Positions 41,214 through 52,192 of a stretch of DNA of 64,000 bases are shown here, piece by piece; the first letter of the stretch is position 1; every line of letters starts with the position of its first letter. The translations under genes and the position numbers were made by a program. The stretch comes from Hyaloraphidium curvatum (lineage: Eukaryota; Monoblepharomycota; Hyaloraphidiomycetes; Hyaloraphidiales; Hyaloraphidiaceae), in NCBI GenBank assembly GCA_025558095.1, contig JAIVFI010000006.1:62001-126000 (forward strand). Reading direction: 5' to 3'. The notes under the pieces were generated by a model. That model was not told where the DNA came from. It ran no database searches and saw only the letters and a list, made by a program, of their open reading frames with translations.

Positions 41214-44200
41214 GTCGCTTTGCCGGTCGAGAATGTGTGTAGGGGACCGCCAGCTCATCACTCGCTCACCTTCGAATGCCGGCCACCGAGGGCCGACGCG
41301 GCGCTGCGGGCTCCTCGACGTCGTTGCTATTCGGGTGACGATGAAGGAGTTCTGTGTTTCGCGCCGCGGCGGCCATCCGCGAGCCGGAGCGACGCCCCGC
41401 CCCGCCGTCCGGGCACTCCTCTTCCGGACTCCCACCGGGCCGGAGGAGGCGCAACGGCAGGCGCAGGCCATCGCCGTCGATGACGGTGATTCGCTCGTCG
41501 AGCGTCGCGCCGCTGCCGTTCCATCTCGGCAGCCCGCGCCAAGCGAACAGTCACCCAAACTCCGACGGGGACATCGCGAGGCTCGGGACGGCTCCGACGG
41601 GAATGACGCACGATGTGTATCATTCGTTGCGAGAAGTGTCCCGCGCCACGTACGCCCGGCGCCGCGTGCGAGTGGAAGGCGAAAGCCACCTCGGGCTTCC
41701 TCGGCGAACCCGGCCTCACGCATAATCTGAAGGACTGGGTGTTCGCCGACCCGGCGCGGTAGTATGGATCCCCGCCGCAACCATCGCGGCTGCGGCTACA
41801 AGAGGCGACTACACCGCGCCGGGGCGCCGTGCCCAACGGGCGACGGAGCACACGACTGAGGCGCGGTGTTCGGAGAGGGAGACGTCGCAATACTGGCGCT
41901 GTTTCCTTGGTCTTCGGCGCTGCGCCACGGAACAGACCAGGGTTCGGACAGAAGTCCGACGCCTCGCTGAAGGGCGGATCGATTCGGCCTTTCCGGCGAC
42001 GGCGCAGGCCGACGCGGGACGATGGACGGATCGCAGCCGTTGCTTCACGGCTGCGAGGACGGCCAGACTGTTCTCTCGCGTCGGACAGGGCGAGCGCTCA
42101 AGAACGGCAGCGGGCGGGGATGCGAGACGTATGCGGTTGGGTTGGACGTGCCTCGGCGCTTCCACATAGACCGCATTTCCCTGAATTCCGTTTTGCGACA
42201 TCCAGGTCACGCATAGCGAAGACTCGGCGTCTCGCGTGTGGGGCGGATTGGCACCCTGGCGTACGGCGCGGACCGGGACAGAGCGCCGCCGGGCCGCGTT
42301 CTGTGGCCAGGCGATGATCAAGGTCCGCGCCGCTCCATTAGCCCGAATTATCCCTTGCATTTTCGGCTGCAGAGCTAGATGGGACCGCACTGATCCCCGT
42401 GGATGCGGCAGCCAGTTGGCTTCGATCCCACTTCGCGGCGGGATCGATGGCTGAGAAACGAGACTGCCGCATCCCTGGGACCCGGCATTGCATGCTCGCA
42501 CTGGATGCGGGGCTACAGCTGCTGACGTCCGATCCCGCCCTTCCGGGATCAGATTTGATTGGTTGTGGTTCCCGCGTCCTTGATCGCGCGTGGTCACCGG
42601 CCTCGATCACCTTCGGATGCGGAATGCGCCGCGGCCCGGCCCCAGTTGCTGGCGGGGTCGCCTTGCTGCTATGGGCTGTTCTGCATCCACCGAAATCATG
42701 CGCCGCGCCTCCTTCTCGGGATGCGGGGTCTCGGGCCTGCCGTCCGGCTTCCGATCGGGACTAGCTGCCACGGTTTTTGACCGGACGGACGATCTCGCGC
42801 GGATGCGGCGGCCCCGCACTTGGCCGGTCCCGCCCCAGAGCAGGACCGCCAAGAGGCGCTAGCTCCCGCATCCCCTGCTCCCCATGCGGAACACGGACCG
42901 GCGACGCGGCTCCCACCTCCTTCCCCGCCTCGGCCTTCCCCCGCGGCGGTACTGTAGGACGGAGCGCCGCATCGCTCGCCGGTACCCGCCCGCAATCCCG
43001 CCGCCGCAACAACCCGCTGCCGCAGCGGCATCCCGATCTTCCGCCGGCCGGCCGCCTTGGCCCGGTACGGGAACGGACGCCCGGATGTGTTTTTCGGAGG
43101 CACCGCGGTGGAGGTGGGGGAGCGGGGCGGGGTGGACGGTGGGGGACGGACCCTTGTGCCGTCGTCGGCTTCCTTGGACGGGGACCGGATGCGGGGACCG
43201 GCTGGGCGCCGGCCCGGCCATTCAGGCCGGGACCCATCCTCTCCAAATGCTCCGCATCCTCGCCCGTGACCGACCTTCCGCCGCCCCGGGGCGATTGGCC
43301 CCCGCTGAGCCGGCCGCTTGCGGTTCGGTTGCGGCAGTAGGGTGGCACCGCCACTCACGTGCACCGTTCGGTCCCCCGCTTTTCGGGCGGCCGCGGGGTC
43401 GTCGCCCCCACCCACGCCTTCTATCGGGCTTTTGCGGCGGCCCGGTGCATCGGACGTGCGCGAGGAAGGAGGGGAACGGGGGTGAGGGGGGGACGGGCGG
43501 GGCCCTGAACGGCCGGCGGGGCGATTATGCGGTGGCCGATTCCCGACCGGCCGTGCGTTTCCCCGGGTCGGAAAGGGAATGGGTGCCATCAACGGCCGTC
43601 GCGGGGCCGACTGGGACTTGCTCGAGGGCGGGAGGAGGCGGCGAGGGTCGAATGACGTGTGACTTCTGGCGGTGTTGCATAAGGGTCGGTGGGTCATGGC
43701 CGGAATGCGGACAGCGGTCGTTGTAGAGCGACGGGAACGCTGATCGGTGCACGGGCATGGGCGTCCGAGGGGCCACGAATGCGATCCTTGCGTGTCCGTG
43801 TGGCGGCCGCCTGCGGCATTCGGGTTCTTCCGTTGTCGGTCGGCCCAGCGTGCGGCAGGCAGTTCGCACCGCCCGCACAACTCAGCCTCCGCGAGCCATT
43901 CTCCGTTTTTGCTTCTGCCCCACGCGCCCGCCGGTCCCCTCCGCCGCCCGGACGCGCCGAAATCGAGCGCCGCATTCGTGCGCACGTTGCCCGCGGGCCG
44001 CCACGCCGCGCCCGCCGCTTGGGAGCGCGCCGCCCGCCGGCCGCCAAGCCCGTGACGCGGACCTCTGCGCGCCCCCGCGCCCCCAAAAGGCGCTTAACGC
44101 CGGCTTAAATCGCCGGAAGTTGCCCTTCAAGCACTCAGGAGGCGTTCAGGCGGCTCGTCGCGCGCCCGATGCCGTGTCTGCGGCCGGGGCTGCTCGAGTG

Positions 44201-44371
44201 ACGCCGCGTGACTCCGCCGACCAGACACTCCAAATAAGAGGTGGGCCTCCATTATCGCCATTAAATGGACGTATCTGACTGGTACTGGTCGCGCCCACCG
44301 CCGCTCCCGCTCCCGCCCGCCGCCGCGCCGCCGGCCGTGCGCACAGCCCGCCGTCAGCAGCAGTCAGCAGG
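41214..44371. other. 3.2-kb gene-poor region
   Basis: No convincing gene. Open frames on both strands are Arg/Pro-rich shadows. 42401-43259 holds nine copies of the octamer GGATGCGG or its complement, and about 42468-42560 resembles the repeat at 49060-49210. 43950-44300 is strongly GC-rich and likely includes the promoter of the bZIP-like gene, with GGCGCTTAACGCCGGCTTAA near 44089. Confidence 0.5.
42401..43259. repeat. Cluster of the octamer GGATGCGG
   Basis: Exact hits at 42401, 42503, 42615, 42719, 42801 and 43187 on the plus strand, and at 42468, 42866 and 43252 on the minus strand. The same octamer clusters at 49061-49415. Confidence 0.7.
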
Positions 44372-46717
44372 ATGGCCGCCGCGCGCCCGCTCGGCCCGTA
44401 CTTCACGCCGCTGAACCCGATGGCGAACCCGATGGCGCTGCCGCGGGGGGCGCCGCCGCAGCAACTGCCCGGGGGGCTGCCGCCCGCACAGCTCGGGCAA
44501 AGCCCCGTGCCGCTCAACTACGGCTACGCAGCGTACCCGCAGAACACCGGCATGCCCTCCACCGGGGTGCCCGGCATGCCCGGGCTGCCGGCAACGTATC
44601 CTGGCTACCAGCTGCAGCCCGCCGCCCTGCAGCCGCAGCCGCTCACCGGCGCACCGCCCTACGTGGCCTACGGCTACCCCTCCGCCCCCGCCTCGGCCCC
44701 CGCCTACGGCTATCAGCCCTCCCTTCCCCCGCACGCCGCCTACGCACAAGCCCAGGCCATGCAGATGCAGGCCCAGGCCCAGGCGCAGCAGGCCGCCATC
44801 GCGCACGCACAGGCCGTCCACGCCCAGCAGATGCAGTACCAGGCCGCGCAGGCACAGGCGCAGCACCAGGCCGCGCTGATGCAGGACCAGCTGCAGGCCA
44901 TGCAGCGCTCGGCGGGGAGCCAGTCGGGGCTGCACGGACTGCACGCGGCCGCGGGGCCGCGCAAGGCTGCGTCGGTGCAGATGCCGCAGCAGCCTTCCCA
45001 CGCCCTGCAGACGATCAAGCGGTCCCCGTCATACGGGTCGGTGGCGTCGGGCATGCCGCTCAGTGCGGGCACGGCGGGACAGCAGGCCGCACAGCAGCCG
45101 CCCGCGCTCAGCAAGGAGACCGGCAACGCCACCCTGATGGGCGCCCTCACCCTGAGCGCCGTCGCCAGCGCTGCCGCGCTCTCCCGCGGCTCCCCCGCCG
45201 CGGGCAGCCCCCCTTCCGCATCCTCGGACCCGCACGCCCGCCCCGCCGCCCCCTCTCCCACCCCACCACTCCGCCCCTCACCCCCGATCGTCCGCACCCT
45301 CGACCCCGCCGCCCAGCGCACCCTCGAAGCCGCCGTTGCCTCCGCCGCCTCGCACCGGCAGCAGGCTCAGCAGGCCGCCGCGCGCATGTCGGCGTTGCCG
45401 CGGCCGGACCTCGGCAGCGGCGGGCTGGGCGAAGCCCCAGTGATCACCGTCAGCCTGGCGCGCGATCCCGCGGCGACGCCCACCTCTGCGCCCTCGGAAC
45501 CGATGCCCCTGCAGGCGCCCAACAGCCCCGCATCGGACGCCTCGGTGTACCCCGGCCGCGCGCGCAGCGGGACCCCCGCGCCGCCGAGCCTCCCCCCGCT
45601 CGCGCAGGCATTGGCGGCGGCGAGCACCAACCCCACCCTCGCCCCCCGCGCGCCGTCGTTCGACGGGCTCTCCCCCCAGCCCGCTTTGGCGACTCTCGAA
45701 CCCGACCCATCCCGCACGCACTCGTCGGGCTCCCTGGCCCCGCTGGGCTCCTCGGCCGACCTGCTGTTCGGGAACCGCTCCCCCTCCGAACTGCTGCACC
45801 TCCGCTCCCCCTCGGACCCGTTCAAATCCGGCATCCCCCGCGCCGAAAGCTCCTCCACGAGCTCGACCACGCTGTGCTGGTCCCCGCACTACCCGCCCTA
45901 CCCGGCGTACCGCATGCCCGCGCATTTCGGCGCCGTACCGATGCCGATGCCGATGCAGGGGCAGGGGTACGGCCACCCCATCCCGCTCGTCGACGACCCC
46001 GCTTTCAGGATGCTCAGGGGGGACCCGGTGCTCCCCGTCAACAGGGGCCCGAGCGCGGCGGACTCGCTCGCCGGACGCACGTGGAGCTCGGGATCCCGCC
46101 CCTCGGGCGGCCTGGCGGCCGCGGAACCCAACCCCGCCCCGACGCCGGGCGACAGGGCCGGCAGCGGGAACCTCGAGCTGCTGGCCGACATTGCCCGCGA
46201 CTCCACCGGCGCGACGCCCTCGGCCCCGCCGTCGGCACGGTCTTCCCTCTCGCCGCCCCCGGGGCACAGGCACCTCCCGGCAAACAGCCCGCTCAAGACG
46301 CTGCAGGCCACCGGCGCGCGCACGGTCGACGAGCTGCTGCTGACGCCGGAGCAGGAGGCCGCGATGCCCGAGGACCTGAGGCGAGAGTACGAGGCCAGCA
46401 TCGGGCAGCTCCTGTCGTCGGAAGCGCCCGCGGCCGTCGGCGCGGCGCGCAAGCCCAAGGGCCGCCCGAAATCGTCGCACCTGCTCAGCCCCCAAGTGAG
46501 GCATCTGAAGCTCCTGCGGAGGCGCAAATCGAACCGCGAGGCGGCGAGGAGGTGCAGGGCAAAGAAGAAGCGCGCGGCGATGATCGCCGCGGGGCTGCTG
46601 CCCCCCGAGGCCGCGGACGAGCCGCTCGAGATCGGGCCCGGCAGGTCGAGGGGGGGGAGCGAGGAGGCGGAGGGGATGCTGGAGGATGTGGAGGAGGAAG
46701 ACGAGGGGGAGGAGTGA
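44372..46717 (+). CDS. bZIP-like basic-region transcription factor lacking an evident leucine zipper
   Basis: Intronless, 781 residues. Mostly disordered: a Gln/Ala-rich N-terminus (MQMQAQAQAQQAAIAHAQ) typical of activation domains, then long Ser/Pro-rich stretches. Near the C-terminus (about residues 705-740) is a classic bZIP basic region, HLKLLRRRKSNREAARRCRA followed by KKKR, including the invariant NxxAAxxCR core that contacts DNA. The normal heptad of leucines does not follow; instead there is AAMIAAGLLPPEAADEPL and a very acidic tail. Neither alternative frame supplies a zipper. Either the protein binds DNA without a zipper, dimerises another way, or the gene has lost the zipper. Confidence 0.8.
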   Translation: MAAARPLGPYFTPLNPMANPMALPRGAPPQQLPGGLPPAQLGQSPVPLNYGYAAYPQNTGMPSTGVPGMPGLPATYPGYQLQPAALQPQPLTGAPPYVAYGYPSAPASAPAYGYQPSLPPHAAYAQAQAMQMQAQAQAQQAAIAHAQAVHAQQMQYQAAQAQAQHQAALMQDQLQAMQRSAGSQSGLHGLHAAAGPRKAASVQMPQQPSHALQTIKRSPSYGSVASGMPLSAGTAGQQAAQQPPALSKETGNATLMGALTLSAVASAAALSRGSPAAGSPPSASSDPHARPAAPSPTPPLRPSPPIVRTLDPAAQRTLEAAVASAASHRQQAQQAAARMSALPRPDLGSGGLGEAPVITVSLARDPAATPTSAPSEPMPLQAPNSPASDASVYPGRARSGTPAPPSLPPLAQALAAASTNPTLAPRAPSFDGLSPQPALATLEPDPSRTHSSGSLAPLGSSADLLFGNRSPSELLHLRSPSDPFKSGIPRAESSSTSSTTLCWSPHYPPYPAYRMPAHFGAVPMPMPMQGQGYGHPIPLVDDPAFRMLRGDPVLPVNRGPSAADSLAGRTWSSGSRPSGGLAAAEPNPAPTPGDRAGSGNLELLADIARDSTGATPSAPPSARSSLSPPPGHRHLPANSPLKTLQATGARTVDELLLTPEQEAAMPEDLRREYEASIGQLLSSEAPAAVGAARKPKGRPKSSHLLSPQVRHLKLLRRRKSNREAARRCRAKKKRAAMIAAGLLPPEAADEPLEIGPGRSRGGSEEAEGMLEDVEEEDEGEE

Positions 46718-46968
46718 ACTCGAAGAGGGAGACGCATCTTTGGCGCGGGTTCGGGCAAAGAGATCTAGGATTTTCAAAGACATGTAGAGGCAAGACGCTT
46801 CACTCTGAAAAGGTGTACAGTTTACCATCTTCCGCATGCACAGTTAATGCACAGTTGAGCATAAGAGCCCGAACGTTGTTGTGACTACAGCAATGACTCA
46901 AGACAGGGACGCAGGCCCCGAAAGCTTGGTGACTCACACCAACTCTCAAACGCTCACCTCTGACAGAA
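46718..46968. other. Spacer upstream of the MFS transporter
   Basis: AT-richer 250 bp carrying the 3' end of the bZIP-like gene and the transporter promoter. No motif assigned. Confidence 0.35.
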
Positions 46969-48658
46969 ATGGACCCAAAACCCGAGGCAAATGCCTCCCC
47001 CGTGTCGCTTGCAAAGGCCCGGGACGCCTTGGCGGCGCTCGCCACCGACCCGGTGCGCAGGCCCGAGAACCCGTGGAAGCTCCTGTCGGAGCCCACGAAG
47101 CAGCAATGGCTCGCGTTCGTCGCCGCCTTCCTCGGCTGGACACTCGACGCTACCGATTACTTCCTCCTCACCCTGGCGGTGCCCGACATCGCCAAGGATT
47201 TTGGCCTCCCCACTTCGACCGTCACCTCGGCCATCACCCTCACGCTGCTCCTGCGCCCGCTCGGCGCCCTAATCTTCGGCCTCGCCGGGGACCGCTGGGG
47301 CCGGCGGTATCCTCTGATGGTCAACGTCGTCCTGTATTCCGCCCTGGAGCTCGCCACGGGGTTCTGCCCCGACTTTGCTAGCTTCCTCGCCGTGCGCGCC
47401 CTCTTTGGCGTGGCCATGGGCGGCGAATGGGGCTTGGGGGCGTCGCTCGCGATGGAGGCGCTGCCGGTGGATTGCAGGGGGCTGTTTGCGGGGTTCCTGC
47501 AGCAGGGGTACGCGGCGGGGAACCTGCTCGCCTCGGGGATATTCGCGGCATCGTACGCCATCTGGCCAAACAACTGGAGGGCGCTGTTCTACATCGGGAG
47601 CTTCCCCGCGGTGCTCGTGCTTTTCATCCGGTTCGCCGTGCCGGAGAGCAAGGCCTTCGAGAACCAGAAGGCACGACGGGAAAGGACCTCGTCCAAGTTC
47701 TTCGCGGACATCAAGCTCACCATGCGGTCATACTGGGCGCGCGCAATCTACTGCACCATCCTGATGGCATGCTTCAATTTCCTCAGCCACGGGAGCCAGG
47801 ACCTGTATCCGACCTACATCACCGAGCAGCTCGGCTTCGATTCTGGCACCAAGGCGGCCACCATCGCCATCCAATCCACCGGCGCCATCATCGGCGGCAC
47901 CATTATCGGCTACTTTGGGCAGTACCTCGGCCGCCGCCGGGCCATGATCGCCGCCTGCGTCGCCGTCGGCGCGCTCGTCTACCCCTGGGCGTTCTCGTCC
48001 ACGGTGTCCGGCGTGCAGGCGTCGGCCTTCTTCATGCAGTTCTTCGTGCAGGGCGCTTGGGGGGCCGTTCCGTCGTACCTCGCGGAGATTTCGCCGCCGG
48101 CGGTCCGCGCCACCTTCCCTGGCCTCATGTACAACCTGGGCAACATGATCAGCTCAGCATCCGCGCAGATCGAGGCGACCATCGCGGATCGGTATCCGAC
48201 CAGTGGGTCCCCTGCGCATCGTCGCTGTTGCACTCATTCTGACGGCACCACGACTCGCTCCGTTGGGATTGAAAGCCAACTACCAAGGTACGCTGTCCGT
48301 GAACCCGTTTCCACCGTCACTCATACCCGTTTCACAAACAGGCCTACCGGTGCCAAACTACGCCCTGACCCAGGCCATCTTCGTCGGTTCCACCGCAGCC
48401 GCGCTGGTGCTGACCGTCTCGATCGGCGCGGAGAAACGGGACGCGGACCTGCAGGCCGGCGGTTTGGGGACCTTGGTGCGAGAAAAGGGAGGGACGATGC
48501 CGGCCGACGATGGGGGAAAGGCGAACGTGGTCGCGGTCGCGGATGCTGAAGGTGTGGATGCGGAAGTCGCGGTGGCACAGACCGAACAACAAGCCAGCGA
48601 TGATGCGGAAGCTCAGCAAGAGACGCAAATGAAGGCAGAATGGAGCGGCACGCTCTGA
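46969..48658 (+). CDS. MFS carboxylate/sialate transporter (Jen1/NanT-like)
   Basis: Proton-coupled major-facilitator carrier of the plasma membrane, 520 residues. The first exon encodes ten to eleven helices with the family signatures LDATDYFLLTLAVPDIAKDF, GDRWGRRYPLM (loop 2-3 motif) and ALFGVAMGGEWGLGASLAME, which are characteristic of the NanT/SHS/Jen branch (lactate, pyruvate, sialate). The 3' part needs splicing: donor GTGGGT at 48203, then either one 139-bp intron to 48341, or two introns (48203-48275 and 48288-48341) around a 12-nt micro-exon encoding NYQ and shared flanking codons. The second model gives intron lengths normal for this locus and the sequence NYQGLPVPNYALTQAIF. The last helix and an acidic cytosolic tail end at 48658. 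Substrate is inferred. Confidence 0.88.
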
Positions 48659-51031
48659 AAGAATCGTTGTACAGCTGCTATTCCTTTGTGCCTGGGAATT
48701 TGAGGCAGAAGCCACCGGTCACGCTGCGGCGATTCCGCTGCGTGGGGATCAGGGAAAGCCCGCCGCCGGGTGTGGCTTTGGGATGATGAAAGCCGTCACC
48801 GCGGGCTGTGTGGTATTGCGGCTTGTCGGAAATCCCGGAGAAGCCGTAGTATCCGGTCCTCTGGGTCTCGATCGGGCGGCGCAGAAAGACTCGAGCCCAG
48901 ATGGCCCAAGGTACGTTCCTGCGGCCGTCCTGCGTCCCAATCCGCGCCGCGTGCACGAGGGTCCCTATCCGCCGGACACACGAAGCTCCGCGTCCCGTCC
49001 GATGCGCTCGAACACCGCTCAACCGTGTACGGTCCCGATGACGAGGCTGGAGCGGGGCTGCCGCATCCGGGTACTTATGTCTGGTCAGCCATCATTCCGT
49101 GACCAGACGCCATCCGGGATGCGGGGACAACGACCAGCGAGACCTGATCCCGCCCTTGGGCAGGATCGCAGGCTCGGAGCCCCGCATCCCTGGATGAGGG
49201 CAGGCCCGCGCAACGACCGCATCCCAGCTCCCCACGTCGCGACATGGAACGGGGCTCGAAACGACGCAGGCAACGTGCATCGTTCCAGCCCCACCGTGCC
49301 GCGCCTGGGGTGACCCAGAGGTACATCGTGTTGGGGTAAAGCGGGGAACGGATGCTGGAGCTTCCACGGCGCCCAATGAAGGTAGTGATCGCAGCCGCGT
49401 CCCTTGCGGATGCGGTCGACGCAGCTGATCTCGGACGCCGAGGGTCCGGACGAGTTGACGCGCACGTGTCCGATGCGCGAGCCACCGAGCGCCTCCCGCG
49501 GATTGCTGGGGCTTCCGAGCCTGGCCGAGCGACGCGAGCTGCCATTCGATTCAATGTCGACACATGCCGGCTTCGATTCGAAGCAGGCCGCGTCGCCCCT
49601 GCGGCGACGAGAACAGGAATTTGCGAGGCGGTAGACACTGCGGCATTGACTTGCCGCGACCCTGATCGCGGCTGGCTACAGCGATCCCGGGCGCCTCGTG
49701 GGTAGCGCGCTAGCTTGCGAGAGCGTAGCATTCCGGTCCGCAATGCTTTCGGTCCCCCAGAAAGTGCAGGACCCAGAAAGTGCGCAGGGCGGGGCGCGCG
49801 AGTCCGAACGAGGTGGCTTCCGCGCCGCCGTTGCCAGTCCAAAGTCCGCTCCTGGAGCACCACTGCGCGGCGCGGCAAGGCGGACGCAAAGACGCCTCAT
49901 TTGATGCCCCGCCAGCCCGCGCCTCGATGGCCGGCCGCTCGGCCGGGCTCGTCCTTCTGTGGGGGCGTCGTCCCGTCCCGTCCTGCCCGGCCACACGCGG
50001 TGGGTCGGAACCGGTGCGGCGCCTCTTCATGCGGAAGGTCGCTGTCTTAACGGCGGCGACGCCCGTAGGATGACGCCGCGCCCGGTCGGTCCGAAGGGGC
50101 CAGGCCGTTTCCGTGATTGCCGGCTGCGTCCGTCCTAGATGGATCACGAACGCGTGGGGGAGCCGGACCAGCGCAGCTGGAGATAACGGCCATCATTGTT
50201 GTCATATGGCGACGATGTGCCCGCGCTCTGCCGCGCCCCGCTTGACACCGCTTCGCTGGGCGATGGGCGGTGATGACGTGGCGATTCGGCGACCAAACAA
50301 GCAAATCCAAAGGAGTGCCGCGACCTCCGCTTCGAGCTATCATAATGCCGACGCATGGCGGCATCGACCAGAAAGGGGGCCGCGTCGCCTCTGTGGCGAC
50401 AAGAACACATCCCCGAGGCACCCGCGAGGATCCTGGCCGCGACCTTCATCGCGGCTGGCTGCAACGATATCACGGGCGCCCCGTGGGCAAAGCACCAGTC
50501 TGGCCCGCCATCCTCGTGGTCCCCTAGAGAAGGGGTTAGCAGCCCGAGTCCCGGCCGGCCGGACGCCCCGGTCGCGGCGAGCGCCAGGCCGCAGGCGAGC
50601 GCGCCGTCGCAGAAGCAGAAGTACAGCTAAACGGCCATCAGCGAGGACCAACCCGGAGGACCAACCCCGACAACCCCACCCTTGAACGCAGCGAACCACT
50701 GGCCGATCCAGGGTCATCTTCTGCGGAGCTGAAGAGCGTTATCGAATCTGCGTCTCTGCTTCGAACGAGACGGTTCTGCGCATAGAATGAGGTCTTCGGG
50801 AGTAGCTGTCCGGGTCGGTGACGCAGACTTCAGAACCACCGAAACTCTTTACGCCCATCATGAAGGTAAGAAGTAGGGACCATCGAGACCTCAGGCGAGC
50901 CAATAAGGGGGAAAGGGCAGTAGGCCCGACAAAAGGGGTGGCGCGGCCGACCAAGCCGCTTGGCTGACGTCCCCCCCCATGCCCGACGTTCGCACCTCCC
51001 CACGGCCCACGACCGCCTGCCCCGAACCGCC
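48659..51031. repeat. Degenerate dispersed repeats (left part of repeat island)
   Basis: No gene. Segments match other parts of the island: 49266-49317 against 56934-56983 (near identical); 49405-49500 against 56510-56660; 49590-49705 against 50380-50500; 50080-50140 against 54720-54790; 50170-50300 against 57000-57125. No intact transposase or reverse transcriptase frame is visible, so these are non-autonomous or long-dead elements. Confidence 0.65.
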
Positions 51032-52192
51032 ATGGCCGCGCGACTCGCCCTGGTCGCGCTCCTCTTCGCGACCCTCGCGGCGCCGGCGACCACGGCGTAC
51101 GTCACGTACTCCGTCTTCTGGAGGGGCGCCAACTGCGGGGCGCGTTTCCTCGACGCCTTCGTCACGCCGGGGCCGGTCGCCGCCGCCGGGAGCTGCCCGC
51201 GCGGCGTGCCGCGGAGCTTTGCCGAGGCGGCGGCGCGCTGTACCCCCGGCCAAGGGTCGTCGCGGTATTTCACGAGCTCGGTGTGATACAATTTGGCTGA
51301 CCGGCGGCTGCCCGCTTATGGCGGCATCCTGGGCATGCCGGAGAAGGCCGTGTACGACGCCTGTGGATCCTCTCCTCTTGTGACCGGCTGTGCTGTCCCT
51401 CACGGGTCCCCACAGTCGCCGCGAGGGCGCCGTCGACTTTCATGATTGTCCATTACAACTCGCGGGTGCTGCCCAAGCCCTGCAGGCCGCTGCAGCCGTT
51501 CCCCGACCTCTCCGCGTGGGCCACGAACGTGGCGCTCAGCGCGAGCACCACGTCGCGGTGCGCCTTCACTACGCGCGGGGCCTGCGACGGCACGACGAGC
51601 ATAGAGGCCTGCGCCAGCAACCGCTCCCTCGGTGTGTGGCGCGAAGCGACGCCCCGCTCCGTCAACGCTCACCCGCTCGCATGCAGCGTCACACCCCGCC
51701 CGCAACACGGCGATCAGGAACAGGCTCCCCAACGTGCCCAAGTTCACCACCGCCAGGAAAGCGACCACCACAAGGAGGGTGCTCACCACCGCCCGGCCGA
51801 GCTGCGCCCGGTGCCCCGCGGCCACGCCGTGCAAGTTCAATGCCGCTGCCGCTATCAACCGCACAGATGCCCTGGGGCTGCGCGCCGGACGCGCCTGCTC
51901 CTTCGGCGGGGACACGTGGGTCGTGATGGAGGTCTGCTACCCCAACCAGCCCGGTAGCTCGATCGCGAGCTGCTCCGTGCAGTGCCTAGCTTGGTGTGTG
52001 GCCGCTGCTCCCGCACGCCCCGCACCGGGGCTACAGTTCCCGATGTGGGCCTCTTTTTCCGTTTCCGGCACGGGAGAATTCGCCGTTGGCGTATGCCAGT
52101 GCGGGCAGAAGTGCTACGCGTTCAACGACCCGTCTTCGACGCCAGTGGCGAACTTTGCTTTCGAGATCCCCGGCGGCTGCACGGCGCTCTAG
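51032..52192 (+). CDS. Secreted Cys-rich protein (small, multi-exon)
   Basis: Signal peptide at the ATG 51032 (ARLALVALLFATLAAPATTA). Introns 51363-51415 and 51632-51686 are well placed. Between them and the first exon there is a TGA at 51284-51286; an intron 51281-51346 (GTGTGA donor, AAG acceptor) removes it and gives 328 residues, whereas reading through it gives a sensible continuation (YNLADRRLPAYGG), so this may instead be a disabled gene. The mature part has regularly spaced Cys (CNCGARF-type start, ACDGTTSIEACAS, SCARCPAATPCKFN, ACSFGGDTWVVMEVC, CSVQCLAWC, CQCGQKC). A basic Thr/Arg linker (FTTARKATTTRR) joins two halves. Family unknown; build resembles other secreted wall or effector-type proteins in this window. 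Confidence 0.55.

Noticed and set aside
45278..46837. 519-residue minus-strand frame opposite the bZIP-like gene
   Set aside because: Arg/Gly/Ala repetition typical of GC-rich antisense; the plus strand has the basic region and Gln-rich domain.
48659..51031. Coding genes within the left repeat island
   Set aside because: Frames of 70-270 codons exist on all frames, but none has a signal peptide, domain or consistent composition, and they are broken in the matching repeat copies.
51400..51915. Minus-strand frame with a hydrophobic run (VSTLLVVVAFLAVVNLGTLG)
   Set aside because: It lies opposite the Cys-rich secreted gene, whose plus-strand exons have phased introns and regular Cys spacing. 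The hydrophobic run is the reverse reading of a Thr/Arg linker.
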